Made by a program: the position numbers and the translations under genes
NCBI GenBank assembly: GCA_934486895.1
Contig: CAKSQZ010000031.1
Location: forward strand, 1-10,376
Reading direction: 5' to 3'
Source: an uncultured Eubacteriales bacterium
GTDB lineage: Bacteria; Bacillota; Clostridia; Oscillospirales; Acutalibacteraceae
Length of the DNA: 10,376 nucleotides
Notes under the pieces: generated by a model
Database searches by the model: none
What the model was told of the DNA's origin: nothing
What the model saw: the letters and a program-made list of their open reading frames with translations, nothing else
Shown: piece after piece, positions 1 through 5,923 of the stretch
How the letters are laid out: the number at the start of each line of letters is the position of its first letter
Position numbering within the stretch: position 1 is the stretch's first letter

Positions 1-154
1 CGATAAGATCGATATGGGCGATCTCTCTCGCACCCTGTTCAAGATCGGAATAATCTTCAAGATAGAAACCGTAGGGCACTGCCATGCAGGCTATATCCGA
101 CGCTCTTTCAACATAACGAACGGGAATCTCCGTTACAAGCTCTGTCCACTCCAC
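1..154 (-). CDS. prmA: Probable ribosomal protein L11 methyltransferase, N-terminal fragment
   Basis: This gene enters the window with its first 51 codons and continues beyond the left edge. It starts at a GTG (152-154) and is open to base 1. A textbook AAGGAGG lies 7 nt upstream, and an in-frame TAA just before it excludes any earlier start. The protein begins MEWTELVTEIPVRYVERASD and continues with VPYGFYLEDYSDLEQ and EIAHIDLI. The opening MEWTE and the acidic 'I/LEDYSDLE...AHIDLI' segment match my memory of clostridial PrmA N-terminal domains. PrmA trimethylates ribosomal protein L11 with S-adenosylmethionine in the cytoplasm. The methyltransferase domain with its SAM-binding motif is outside the window, so the call rests on the substrate-recognition domain only. 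It lies 83 nt downstream of ftsZ on the same strand, with a hairpin between them. Confidence 0.62.
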   Translation of the reverse strand, partial: MEWTELVTEIPVRYVERASDIACMAVPYGFYLEDYSDLEQGAREIAHIDLI

Positions 155-161
155 GCAGACT

Positions 162-168
162 CCTCCTT
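162..168 (-). promoter_or_regulatory. Ribosome-binding site of the GTG-started prmA
   Basis: The minus strand reads AAGGAGG here, 7 nt before the GTG at 154. It is a full match to the Shine-Dalgarno consensus. It establishes that a real gene begins at this GTG although only 51 codons are visible. Confidence 0.85.
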
Positions 169-180
169 AATACAAAGCAA

Positions 181-216
181 TCCGACAAAACAACACTGAC
201 GCATCATTTTGCCGGA
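181..216 (-). terminator. Hairpin between ftsZ and prmA, possible weak terminator or attenuator
   Basis: On the minus-strand RNA, UCCGGCAAAA (216-207) pairs with UUUUGUCGGA (190-181) over 10 bp including one G-U pair. The 16-nt loop can itself form a small UGA/UCA stem. The G-U pair would be an A-C mismatch on the opposite strand, so the fold suits minus-strand RNA. Downstream bases (UUGCUUUGUAUU) are only moderately U-rich. Complete termination is therefore doubtful; partial attenuation of read-through from ftsZ, or protection of the ftsZ mRNA 3' end, is more likely. The prmA ribosome-binding site follows about 12 nt later. Confidence 0.4.
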
Positions 217-237
217 CTTTCTTACAACGATATTCGA

Positions 238-1302
238 TCAAGCCTTCGGGAAGATCTTAGATACATCGAAATACGGGTCTTCCGACTCTGCGTTCGAGCT
301 GATATTCAGCGAAGCGAACGGATCGTCTGCCTTTTTGGCAGAAGCGGAATCGCCTGCACCTGTTGCGATAACGGTGATCTTGATCGTATCTTCAAGCGAC
401 TCGTCGGTGTTCGCACCCCAGATGATGTTTGCATCCGGATGAGCTGCCTCGGAGATGATGGACGAAGCTTCGTAAACCTCGTCGAGTCCCATATCCGGAG
501 AGCCTGTGATACTGATGATAACGCCCTTTGCACCGTTCATCGGAGTTTCGATCAGCGGGCTGTTGATAGCTGCCTTTGCTGCGAGCTCAGCCTTATCCTT
601 ACCCGAAGCAACGCCGACACCCATGTGAGCATAGCCTGCGTCCTCCATGATCGACTTAACATCTGCAAAGTCGAGATTGACGATAGCAGGCATACGAATG
701 AGCTCGGAAATATTCTGAACGCCCTGGCGAAGAACATCATCGGCGATAGCAAACGCATTGGTGAATGTGATCTTCTCATTGGAGATCTCTTTGAGCTTTT
801 CATTCGGAATGACAACAAGGCTGTCAACATGGTCCGCAAGCTCTGCAATGCCCTGCTCTGCCTGATTCATTCTTCTCTTACCCTCAAAAGCAAACGGCTT
901 TGTTACAACGCCGACTGTGAGGATACCCATTTCCTTAGCGGTTGCCGCAACGATCGGAGCTGCGCCTGTTCCTGTGCCGCCGCCCATACCTGCGGTGATG
1001 AATACCATATCTGTGCCCTTGAGAGCCTCGATAACATCTTCTTTGGATTCCTCGGCGGAGCCCTTTCCTATCTCAGGGTTAGCACCTGCGCCCTTACCGT
1101 GAGTGAGCTTTTCGCCGATCTGGATCTTATGCTGTGCACGCGAAAGGAGAAGCGCCTGTGCATCGGAGTTGATAGCAACAAATTCAGCGCCCTTTACACC
1201 TGCTTCAAACATACGGTTGAGTGCGTTACCGCCGCCTCCGCCGACGCCTACTACTTTGATCTGAACAACATCATCCAGTTCTTTTGAAACTTCAAATCCC
1301 AT
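238..1302 (-). CDS. ftsZ: Cell division protein FtsZ
   Basis: FtsZ is the tubulin-like GTPase that forms the cytoplasmic Z-ring and recruits the division machinery. The 354-residue protein has the nucleotide-binding GVGGGGGNALNRM (19-31), the tubulin signature GGGTGTG (107-113), RRMNQAEQG (143-151) and the T7 synergy loop NLDFAD (209-214) with both acidic residues that complete the GTPase site of the next subunit. The core ends near residue 315, followed by a short acidic, Ser/Ala-rich linker. The tail reads PYFDVSKIFPKA instead of the usual D-I-P-x-F-L-R peptide. The start is ATG at 1302 with AGGAGGG 6 nt upstream. It follows divIB after 109 nt and has its own strong promoter there, so it can be made independently of the upstream genes. 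No ftsA lies beside it, as is common in clostridia, where SepF is the expected membrane anchor. Identity is certain; the meaning of the tail is inference. Confidence 0.98.
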   Translation of the reverse strand: MGFEVSKELDDVVQIKVVGVGGGGGNALNRMFEAGVKGAEFVAINSDAQALLLSRAQHKIQIGEKLTHGKGAGANPEIGKGSAEESKEDVIEALKGTDMVFITAGMGGGTGTGAAPIVAATAKEMGILTVGVVTKPFAFEGKRRMNQAEQGIAELADHVDSLVVIPNEKLKEISNEKITFTNAFAIADDVLRQGVQNISELIRMPAIVNLDFADVKSIMEDAGYAHMGVGVASGKDKAELAAKAAINSPLIETPMNGAKGVIISITGSPDMGLDEVYEASSIISEAAHPDANIIWGANTDESLEDTIKITVIATGAGDSASAKKADDPFASLNISSNAESEDPYFDVSKIFPKA

Positions 1303-1331
1303 TTTGAACCCTCCTGTATAACATTAAAACC

Positions 1332-1360
1332 TTAGAAAATCAATTAAACATAATTTCTAA
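1332..1360 (-). repeat. Inverted repeat at the predicted start of the ftsZ transcript
   Basis: TTAGAAA (1332-1338) and TTTCTAA (1354-1360) form a perfect 7-bp inverted repeat with a 15-nt spacer. It lies just downstream of the predicted -10 box, so the first transcribed base would fall inside one arm. It could be an operator or a weak A/U-rich leader stem, or chance in A/T-rich DNA. Confidence 0.25.
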
Positions 1361-1363
1361 TTT

Positions 1364-1392
1364 ATAATACCATATCAAACGCAAAATTTCAA
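1364..1392 (-). promoter_or_regulatory. Sigma-A-type promoter of ftsZ
   Basis: The minus strand carries a -35 box TTGAAA (1392-1387), a 17-bp spacer and a -10 box TATTAT (1369-1364). The -10 is preceded by TGG, which gives the extended -10 motif TGn. Each box differs from consensus at one position and the spacing is optimal. The transcript would start near 1357, giving a leader of roughly 55 nt before the ftsZ start codon. It lies wholly in the divIB-ftsZ gap. No experimental support is available from sequence alone. Confidence 0.75.
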
Positions 1393-1395
1393 CTG

Positions 1396-1420
1396 TTTTT
1401 TTATTATTTTTTTATTTTTT
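1396..1420 (-). promoter_or_regulatory. A-rich UP-like element upstream of the ftsZ promoter
   Basis: On the minus strand these 25 bases are 22 A and 3 T, arranged as A-runs broken by single or paired bases. They end 3 bp before the -35 box, where the RNA polymerase alpha-subunit C-terminal domains bind UP elements. The run also contains the last AAA AAA TAA codons of divIB. The function is inferred from composition and position. Confidence 0.5.
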
Positions 1421-2224
1421 CTCGAGCACATCAGCGGTTTGATCATCTTTAAGTATCTCGGGTGAAAAATACGCATACTGTTTATCATTGGGTATGCGGC
1501 TCAGGTTTAAAACACCTGTTTGACTGCTGTCTTTTTGCTTTTCGATTATTTTAACGGCGTATTCGAGTTTTTCGGAAAGATGCTCGGATGTGCCGAAATT
1601 TATAACGATCCTGTTTTGGTATGTTGCGCTGATCCTGTTTTCATCGCTTGTGTTATATACGGTGATACCGCTGATATTCGCTTTCTTGAAGGCATCGTGC
1701 ATAGCGGTGACATCAGATAGTGTGTTTTCCGCACCGAACGACATTTCCTTGCCAATCTCACCTGTTATAACACCCGATCCCCTGATGACGGGGACGCCCG
1801 ACATCAGCTTATCGACACGGTCGATACATCTGCCGCGGCGATCGACTATCAGAACTCCGTTTTGCTCGATCTGACCGATTATCTGCGCCTTTTTGACTTT
1901 CATTTCGATCTTGAACGGGAAATGCTTTATCACTTCGACACTTTCGATATACGGCAGTGATTCGCTTATCCGCTCCGACGCTTTATCGGTGACGGTCATT
2001 ATTATATTTGTGCCTGTTTCAACGCCGGAATTAAATATTATCTCGTCTGCCGAATACGGCACTTCGTCTCCGGTGACATAGATCTCTCCGACTCTGAAAA
2101 ACACTGTGAGCGAGCATATCACGAGCACGCACACCGCCGCGATGGCTCCGATAGTATAGTAAAGCCGTTTTGAGCTTTTTCTGCGCCGTTCGGATCTGCT
2201 TTCCTTCTCCTTTTCCAATTTCAC
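1412..2224 (-). CDS. ftsQ: Cell division protein FtsQ/DivIB
   Basis: This bitopic membrane protein regulates the septal FtsW/penicillin-binding protein synthase as part of the DivIB-FtsL-DivIC complex. The 270 residues comprise a highly charged cytoplasmic tail (1-20), one membrane segment (about 21-43) and an extracytoplasmic POTRA domain beginning FRVGEIYVTGDEVPYSADEI (43-62). A FtsQ/DivIB beta domain with VLIVDRRGRCID (124-135) follows, and then a hydrophilic C-terminus. Overall identity is low, as is normal for this family; topology, POTRA pattern and position between murA and ftsZ carry the call. The start is GTG (2222-2224), which shares four bases (GTGA) with the murA stop, so translation is probably coupled. 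A purine-rich AAAGGAAAGA precedes it inside the murA end. The final codons run into an A-rich tract that is also the upstream part of the ftsZ promoter. Confidence 0.9.
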   Translation of the reverse strand: MKLEKEKESRSERRRKSSKRLYYTIGAIAAVCVLVICSLTVFFRVGEIYVTGDEVPYSADEIIFNSGVETGTNIIMTVTDKASERISESLPYIESVEVIKHFPFKIEMKVKKAQIIGQIEQNGVLIVDRRGRCIDRVDKLMSGVPVIRGSGVITGEIGKEMSFGAENTLSDVTAMHDAFKKANISGITVYNTSDENRISATYQNRIVINFGTSEHLSEKLEYAVKIIEKQKDSSQTGVLNLSRIPNDKQYAYFSPEILKDDQTADVLEKK

Positions 2225-3480
2225 TCTTTCCTTTCAGTTATATCTGCTCCCAATTCACTGAGATTTTCGCATATATTTTCATATCCGCGCTCGATATGCT
2301 CGGTTGCGTGTATCTCGCTCTTTCCTACTGCTGCAAGCGCGCTGACCACATAAGCCGCACCGCCTCTGAGATCGGGTGCTGTGACGCACGCACCGTATAA
2401 CTTATCGACTCCTTCTACTACCGCGACCGACTGCTCGGATTTGATATTTGCGCCGAAACGAGTCAGCCCTTCGATATGCTTGAAACGATCGGAAAATATT
2501 GTTTCAATAAATATCGATGTGCCCCTTGAAACAGCCGCGACAGACATCATAGGTGCCTGGGCGTCTGTGGGAAATCCGGGATAAACCTGTGTTCGCACAA
2601 GACGTATCCTCGACAGTTGCTTGGGAGCGCTTAAAAACAGCGAATCGCTGTTCTCTTCGATGATGCAGCCCGATTCTCTGAAAGCAAACAGCACAGAACG
2701 GATATGTTCGTGGCAGATGTCGCAAATTCGGAGTCTGCCGCCTGTGACGGCACACGCTGCCATGTATGTAGCTGCCTCGATCCTGTCGGGTATGACGCGA
2801 TGGGTACAGCCATGCAGACGGTTGACACCGTTTATGGTGACGGTGCCTGTGCCTGCTCCGCGGATGTCCGCTCCGCATTTATTCAAAAAATCGCACAGAT
2901 CGGAAATCTCAGGCTCGGTCGCCGCATTTAAAACCGTTGTAGTTCCGTGCGCTCTAACGGCGCACAAAACCGCATTTTCTGTTGCACCGACGCTTACAAA
3001 AGGCAATGATATTACCGCTCCCTGCGGTCTGCCGAAGCAGCGGCAGTCTATTCTGCCGTGGCGTTCCTCAACTTTTACACCGAGTAAATTTATTGCTTTG
3101 AGGTGAAGATCGATCGGGCGCGGGCCTAGCTCACAGCCGCCCGGATATGTTATTCTTGCACAGCCGCATTTGGAGATCATTGCGCCCAAAAACAGCACCG
3201 ATGAACGCATTTTACACATAAGCTCATCCGGCACACTGCTTCCGAATGCGTTTTCGGCATTGATTATGACCGTGTGGTCTTCTCGCCGAACGGTGCAGCC
3301 GAGTGCTCTGAGAATATCGAGCGTTGCATCCACATCGGACAGCTTCGGGCAATTCTCAAGCACTGTTTCGCCGTCGCATATAAGCGATGCGGCAAGGAGC
3401 GGAAGCGCACTGTTTTTCGCACCGTGCGCACGCACCTCTCCAAACAGTTTACGGCCGCCGTTTATCTCGTATACAGCCAC
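2221..3480 (-). CDS. murA: UDP-N-acetylglucosamine 1-carboxyvinyltransferase MurA
   Basis: MurA transfers enolpyruvate from phosphoenolpyruvate to UDP-GlcNAc, the first committed step of peptidoglycan synthesis and the fosfomycin target. I choose GTG at 3480 (419 residues), not GTG at 3489 (422), because GGGGTG lies 6 nt upstream of it. That choice also puts the key residues at or one from the E. coli numbers: Lys22 and Asn23 in GAKNSALP, catalytic Cys116 in GGCELGPRP, Arg121, Asp306 in GFPTDAQAP, Arg372 in DLRGGAAY, and Arg398 in ERGYEN. PDRIEAAT is also present. Both halves of the inside-out alpha/beta barrel are complete. The protein carries about 19 cysteines, which is many for this family. 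It follows murG after 65 nt of hairpin-rich sequence and overlaps divIB by 4 nt. In B. subtilis this slot holds murB. Active-site Cys, not Asp, predicts fosfomycin sensitivity of this enzyme. Confidence 0.96.
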   Translation of the reverse strand: MAVYEINGGRKLFGEVRAHGAKNSALPLLAASLICDGETVLENCPKLSDVDATLDILRALGCTVRREDHTVIINAENAFGSSVPDELMCKMRSSVLFLGAMISKCGCARITYPGGCELGPRPIDLHLKAINLLGVKVEERHGRIDCRCFGRPQGAVISLPFVSVGATENAVLCAVRAHGTTTVLNAATEPEISDLCDFLNKCGADIRGAGTGTVTINGVNRLHGCTHRVIPDRIEAATYMAACAVTGGRLRICDICHEHIRSVLFAFRESGCIIEENSDSLFLSAPKQLSRIRLVRTQVYPGFPTDAQAPMMSVAAVSRGTSIFIETIFSDRFKHIEGLTRFGANIKSEQSVAVVEGVDKLYGACVTAPDLRGGAAYVVSALAAVGKSEIHATEHIERGYENICENLSELGADITERKE

Positions 3481-3486
3481 AAAAAG

Positions 3487-3492
3487 CACCCC
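3487..3492 (-). promoter_or_regulatory. Ribosome-binding site that decides the murA start
   Basis: The minus strand reads GGGGTG here. It can pair fully with the 16S anti-Shine-Dalgarno if one G-U pair is allowed, and sits 6 nt before GTG at 3480. It overlaps the alternative GTG at 3489, which has no comparable site of its own. Its first two G residues also close the hairpin at 3491-3535. Confidence 0.55.
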
Positions 3493-3535
3493 GTTTCATA
3501 AAATATCGTAAAATCGATATATATTATGAAAACGG
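3491..3535 (-). promoter_or_regulatory. Long imperfect hairpin in the murG-murA gap, candidate murA leader element
   Basis: On the minus-strand RNA, CCG and UUUCAUAA on the 5' side pair with UUAUGAAACGG on the 3' side (11 bp, one bulged U). Inside, after a small 3/1 internal loop, AUAUCG pairs with CGAUAU (6 bp) around a 6-nt loop AUUUUA. The 17-bp structure fills most of the gap. Its closing GG is part of the murA ribosome-binding site, and the sequence GGUGCUUUUUG follows. It could limit murA translation, act as a weak attenuator or mark an RNA-processing site. The stem is mostly A-U, so stability is moderate. I see no match to a known riboswitch. Confidence 0.45.
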
Positions 3536-3545
3536 TCTGATTTTG

Positions 3546-4667
3546 TTACTTTTCGATGAGCTTCATTATGACATTGTAGATTCGTTCATTTGAATCGGTG
3601 ACTGCCATCTTCTTTGCCGCGGCGCTCATTTTATCGAGCTTATCTTTATCTTCAAGCAAGCTGAAAACAGTATCACAGAGTTTATCTCCTGTTAGGTCTT
3701 TTTCCTCGATCAGCACTGCAGCACCGTTATCCGAGAGCGCTTTTGCATTATAATACTGGTGGTTCTCTGCGACATTCGGGGACGGAATAAGTACGGACGG
3801 CTTACCCTGCACTTCAAGTTCACTAAGAGTTGTTGCGCCGGCTCTGTTGATAACAACATCTGCCGCCGCCATACAGACATCCATATCATAAATATATTCG
3901 GTTATGCGAAGCCAGGGCTTGCTTTCATAATCAACGCCTTTCGAGCGAATGAGATCCGGCATGAAATCCATGCCGAATTTGCCGATAGCATGATAATGAT
4001 AGTATTTACCGCTGTTGCCGTGACGGCCTATAAGCTCTGCAACAGCTTCGTTTATAGCTCGTGCTCCGAGCGAGCCGCCGAGAGAAAGTATCATCGGGCG
4101 GTTATCGAGACCGAGCTTTTTGCGGGCTTCCTCTTTGGTCATGTTGATTATCGAGCTTCTGACAGGATTGCCTGTCACTACATAGCTTCGATTCTCGGGC
4201 AGGCGTTTTATCGCCTGAGGCATTGCAACCATTATTTCATCCGCTGTTTTGCAAAGCAGCTTTGTTGTAACTCCGGGGAACGCGTTTTGCTCATGGGTCG
4301 CTGTTTTTATTCCGAGCTTATGAGCTTTTCTCAGTACCGGTCCGCAGGCATAGCCGCCTGTGCCGACAACCACATCCGGTTTTAACTTTTTGAGTATTTT
4401 GCCCGACTGCGCGGTCGAAGCAAACATTTTATAAAAAGCGCCGATGTTTCGCTTTATATTTGTGAAATTGATTTTTCTCTGAAAGCCTGCGACATCTATC
4501 GGATAAAAGTCGTAGCCGGCTTTCGGAACAAGTGTTGCTTCCATGCCGACACGGTTGCCGATAAATGCGATCTGCGCTTCGGGGTGCTTTTCCTTTATCG
4601 TTCCGGCAACTGCGATAGCGGGATTTATATGGCCGCCTGTGCCGCCGCAGGCAAATACGATTTTCAT
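3546..4667 (-). CDS. murG: Lipid II synthase MurG (GlcNAc transferase)
   Basis: MurG is the GT28 glycosyltransferase on the inner face of the membrane that moves GlcNAc from UDP-GlcNAc to lipid I, giving lipid II. The 373 residues show the N-terminal glycine-rich loop CGGTGGHINPA (7-17), a second loop GTGGYACGP (102-110) and HEQNAFPG (125-132). The C-terminal domain has GGSLGARAIN (197-206) and the UDP-GlcNAc pocket RAGATTLSELEVQGKP (275-290) followed by NHQYYNA (302-308). Length and both Rossmann-like domains are complete. ATG at 4667 has AAGGAG 6 nt upstream, and that site overlaps the ftsW stop (TAAGGAG). The 11-nt gap to ftsW suggests coupled expression of the lipid II maker and its polymerase. 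Confidence 0.98.
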   Translation of the reverse strand: MKIVFACGGTGGHINPAIAVAGTIKEKHPEAQIAFIGNRVGMEATLVPKAGYDFYPIDVAGFQRKINFTNIKRNIGAFYKMFASTAQSGKILKKLKPDVVVGTGGYACGPVLRKAHKLGIKTATHEQNAFPGVTTKLLCKTADEIMVAMPQAIKRLPENRSYVVTGNPVRSSIINMTKEEARKKLGLDNRPMILSLGGSLGARAINEAVAELIGRHGNSGKYYHYHAIGKFGMDFMPDLIRSKGVDYESKPWLRITEYIYDMDVCMAAADVVINRAGATTLSELEVQGKPSVLIPSPNVAENHQYYNAKALSDNGAAVLIEEKDLTGDKLCDTVFSLLEDKDKLDKMSAAAKKMAVTDSNERIYNVIMKLIEK

Positions 4668-4678
4668 AAAAACTCTCC

Positions 4679-5887
4679 TTAAACCTTTGTTATCTTACTC
4701 ACACGCGACGCTGAGAGCACAACTCCCATTTGCGCCAGCAGCATTACCATTGCCGTTCCGCCATAGCTGAAAAACGGCAGGCTGATACCTGTGTTCGGCA
4801 CCGCATTGGTCGCGACCGCGGCGTTTAACAGCGCCTGATAGCCTACCTGTGATACAAGTCCGATGACAAGCAATGCGTTATATTTGCTTTTGCATTTTGC
4901 CGAAATCGTATAGCCGCGCCACACCAGGATCAGAAACAGCAAAAGCACCGAGAGCCCGCCGACAAAGCCGAGTTCCTCGCAGACGACCGAGAAAATAAAG
5001 TCGTTTTGCGGTTCGGGCAGCCACAGATATTTTTGAGTCGATTCGCCGAGTCCCACTCCAAGAACACCGCCGGAGCCGATCGCACGAAGCGATTGCAGCG
5101 TCTGATAGCTGTCGCCGGTCGGATCGGAATAGGGATCGAGCCAGACATCTATTCTGTCCTGCCAATACGATCTGCCGAAGATCAATACCAAAATAACAAG
5201 CCCCGCAGCAATTATCACACTGCCGATAACGATTTTTTTATCGAGTCCGCCGATGAAAATGACGGTCATACAAATAAGAAAGATGAGGATCGTTGCGGAA
5301 AGGTGAGGCTCTGTCACGATAAGCGCCTCGAAAATTCCGAACGGAACTAAGATCTTTCCGATAAATTTATCAAGTCTTTTGACCGATTCGGGATCGAATG
5401 ATATGATATGCGAGATATAGACAATAAGACCGAATTTTGCAAGCTCGGACGGCTGAAATGTTATGCCGGGGAGCGAGATCCATCTGCCTTTATAGCCGAA
5501 GAATTTAACATAGATCAGCAGCACCAGGACCACAAACAAAAACGGCTTGATAAAAATTCTCCACATCTCGGTGTTTATTCTCGAGAAGAGGTACATTATC
5601 AAAAGTCCGCCTGCAACATAGAGCAGCTGACGCTTAATGAAATAATATCTGTCGCCTTCTTCCTGCAGAGCTTTAGGCCCGCTTGCGGAAAAAAGCATTA
5701 CAAGTCCGAAAACAACGATCACCGCAAGTATTATCAGAAAAACGACATCTATTTTGCCTTTTTGGATAAAACCTGCCTTACGGACGCGCTTGAACGACGA
5801 GCCGAGCTCTCGGGCATTGCTGACGAGTGTGCGCTCGATAAGCCCCGGCCTTTTTACACGCTCGGGCCGTTTGCTTGCGTTTTCCAA
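4679..5887 (-). CDS. ftsW: SEDS peptidoglycan glycosyltransferase FtsW (SpoVE-type)
   Basis: FtsW polymerises lipid II into glycan strands at the septum together with a class B penicillin-binding protein. The 402-residue protein has about ten membrane segments, the first near residues 46-67. Family motifs are GRWISLPGITFQPSELAK (134-151), the extracytoplasmic loop with LPEPQNDFIFSVVCEELG (289-306) including conserved Asp296, and NTGISLPFFSYGGTA (365-379). The start is TTG at 5887: AAGGAG lies 7 nt upstream, the reading frame is closed by a TAA further up, and no ATG occurs before the first membrane segment. The first 45 residues form a strongly basic cytoplasmic extension, longer than the short tail of B. 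subtilis FtsW. Sequence alone does not separate vegetative FtsW from sporulation SpoVE; I favour FtsW because no second copy is visible here. It lies between mraY and murG with no murD. Confidence 0.95.
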   Translation of the reverse strand: MENASKRPERVKRPGLIERTLVSNARELGSSFKRVRKAGFIQKGKIDVVFLIILAVIVVFGLVMLFSASGPKALQEEGDRYYFIKRQLLYVAGGLLIMYLFSRINTEMWRIFIKPFLFVVLVLLIYVKFFGYKGRWISLPGITFQPSELAKFGLIVYISHIISFDPESVKRLDKFIGKILVPFGIFEALIVTEPHLSATILIFLICMTVIFIGGLDKKIVIGSVIIAAGLVILVLIFGRSYWQDRIDVWLDPYSDPTGDSYQTLQSLRAIGSGGVLGVGLGESTQKYLWLPEPQNDFIFSVVCEELGFVGGLSVLLLFLILVWRGYTISAKCKSKYNALLVIGLVSQVGYQALLNAAVATNAVPNTGISLPFFSYGGTAMVMLLAQMGVVLSASRVSKITKV

Positions 5888-5894
5888 GTGATCA

Positions 5895-5900
5895 CTCCTT
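5895..5900 (-). promoter_or_regulatory. Ribosome-binding site for the TTG start of ftsW
   Basis: AAGGAG on the minus strand lies 7 nt before TTG at 5887. No in-frame ATG or GTG exists between it and the upstream in-frame stop. It is the reason to accept TTG and the basic N-terminal extension. The 8-bp palindrome GTGATCAC directly between this site and the start codon looks incidental. Confidence 0.75.
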
Positions 5901-5923
5901 TTTCGGATCTTTAATTCGTATTA

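Noticed and set aside
14..199. A 61-codon plus-strand frame at the left edge
   Set aside because: The opposite strand carries a GTG start with a perfect ribosome-binding site and a PrmA-like sequence through the same bases.
439..1287. A 282-codon open frame on the plus strand opposite ftsZ
   Set aside because: It lies entirely within ftsZ on the other strand, has no family features, and its length follows from codon bias in the highly conserved ftsZ.
1303..1420. A terminator between divIB and ftsZ, suggested by the T-run on the plus strand
   Set aside because: The run is A-rich on the transcribed strand's RNA and has no G/C-rich stem before it, so it does not fit an intrinsic terminator for these genes.
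3510..3550. A promoter for murA in the murG-murA gap (CATAAT as a -10 box)
   Set aside because: No acceptable -35 box lies at 16-18 bp (it reads AAGTAA), and the A/T richness is explained by the hairpin.
3759..4385. A 208-codon open frame on the plus strand opposite murG
   Set aside because: It is a shadow of murG with no ribosome-binding site or recognisable domain, and the murG frame is complete and fully motif-supported.
5888..5895. Perfect palindrome GTGATCAC before the ftsW start
   Set aside because: At 8 bp with no loop it cannot form a hairpin, and it arises from the extended ribosome-binding sequence GGAGTGATCAC.
5408..5914. A 168-codon open frame on the plus strand opposite the start of ftsW
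   Set aside because: Its translated sequence is hydrophilic and unlike any family I know; it mirrors the membrane-protein codons of ftsW.
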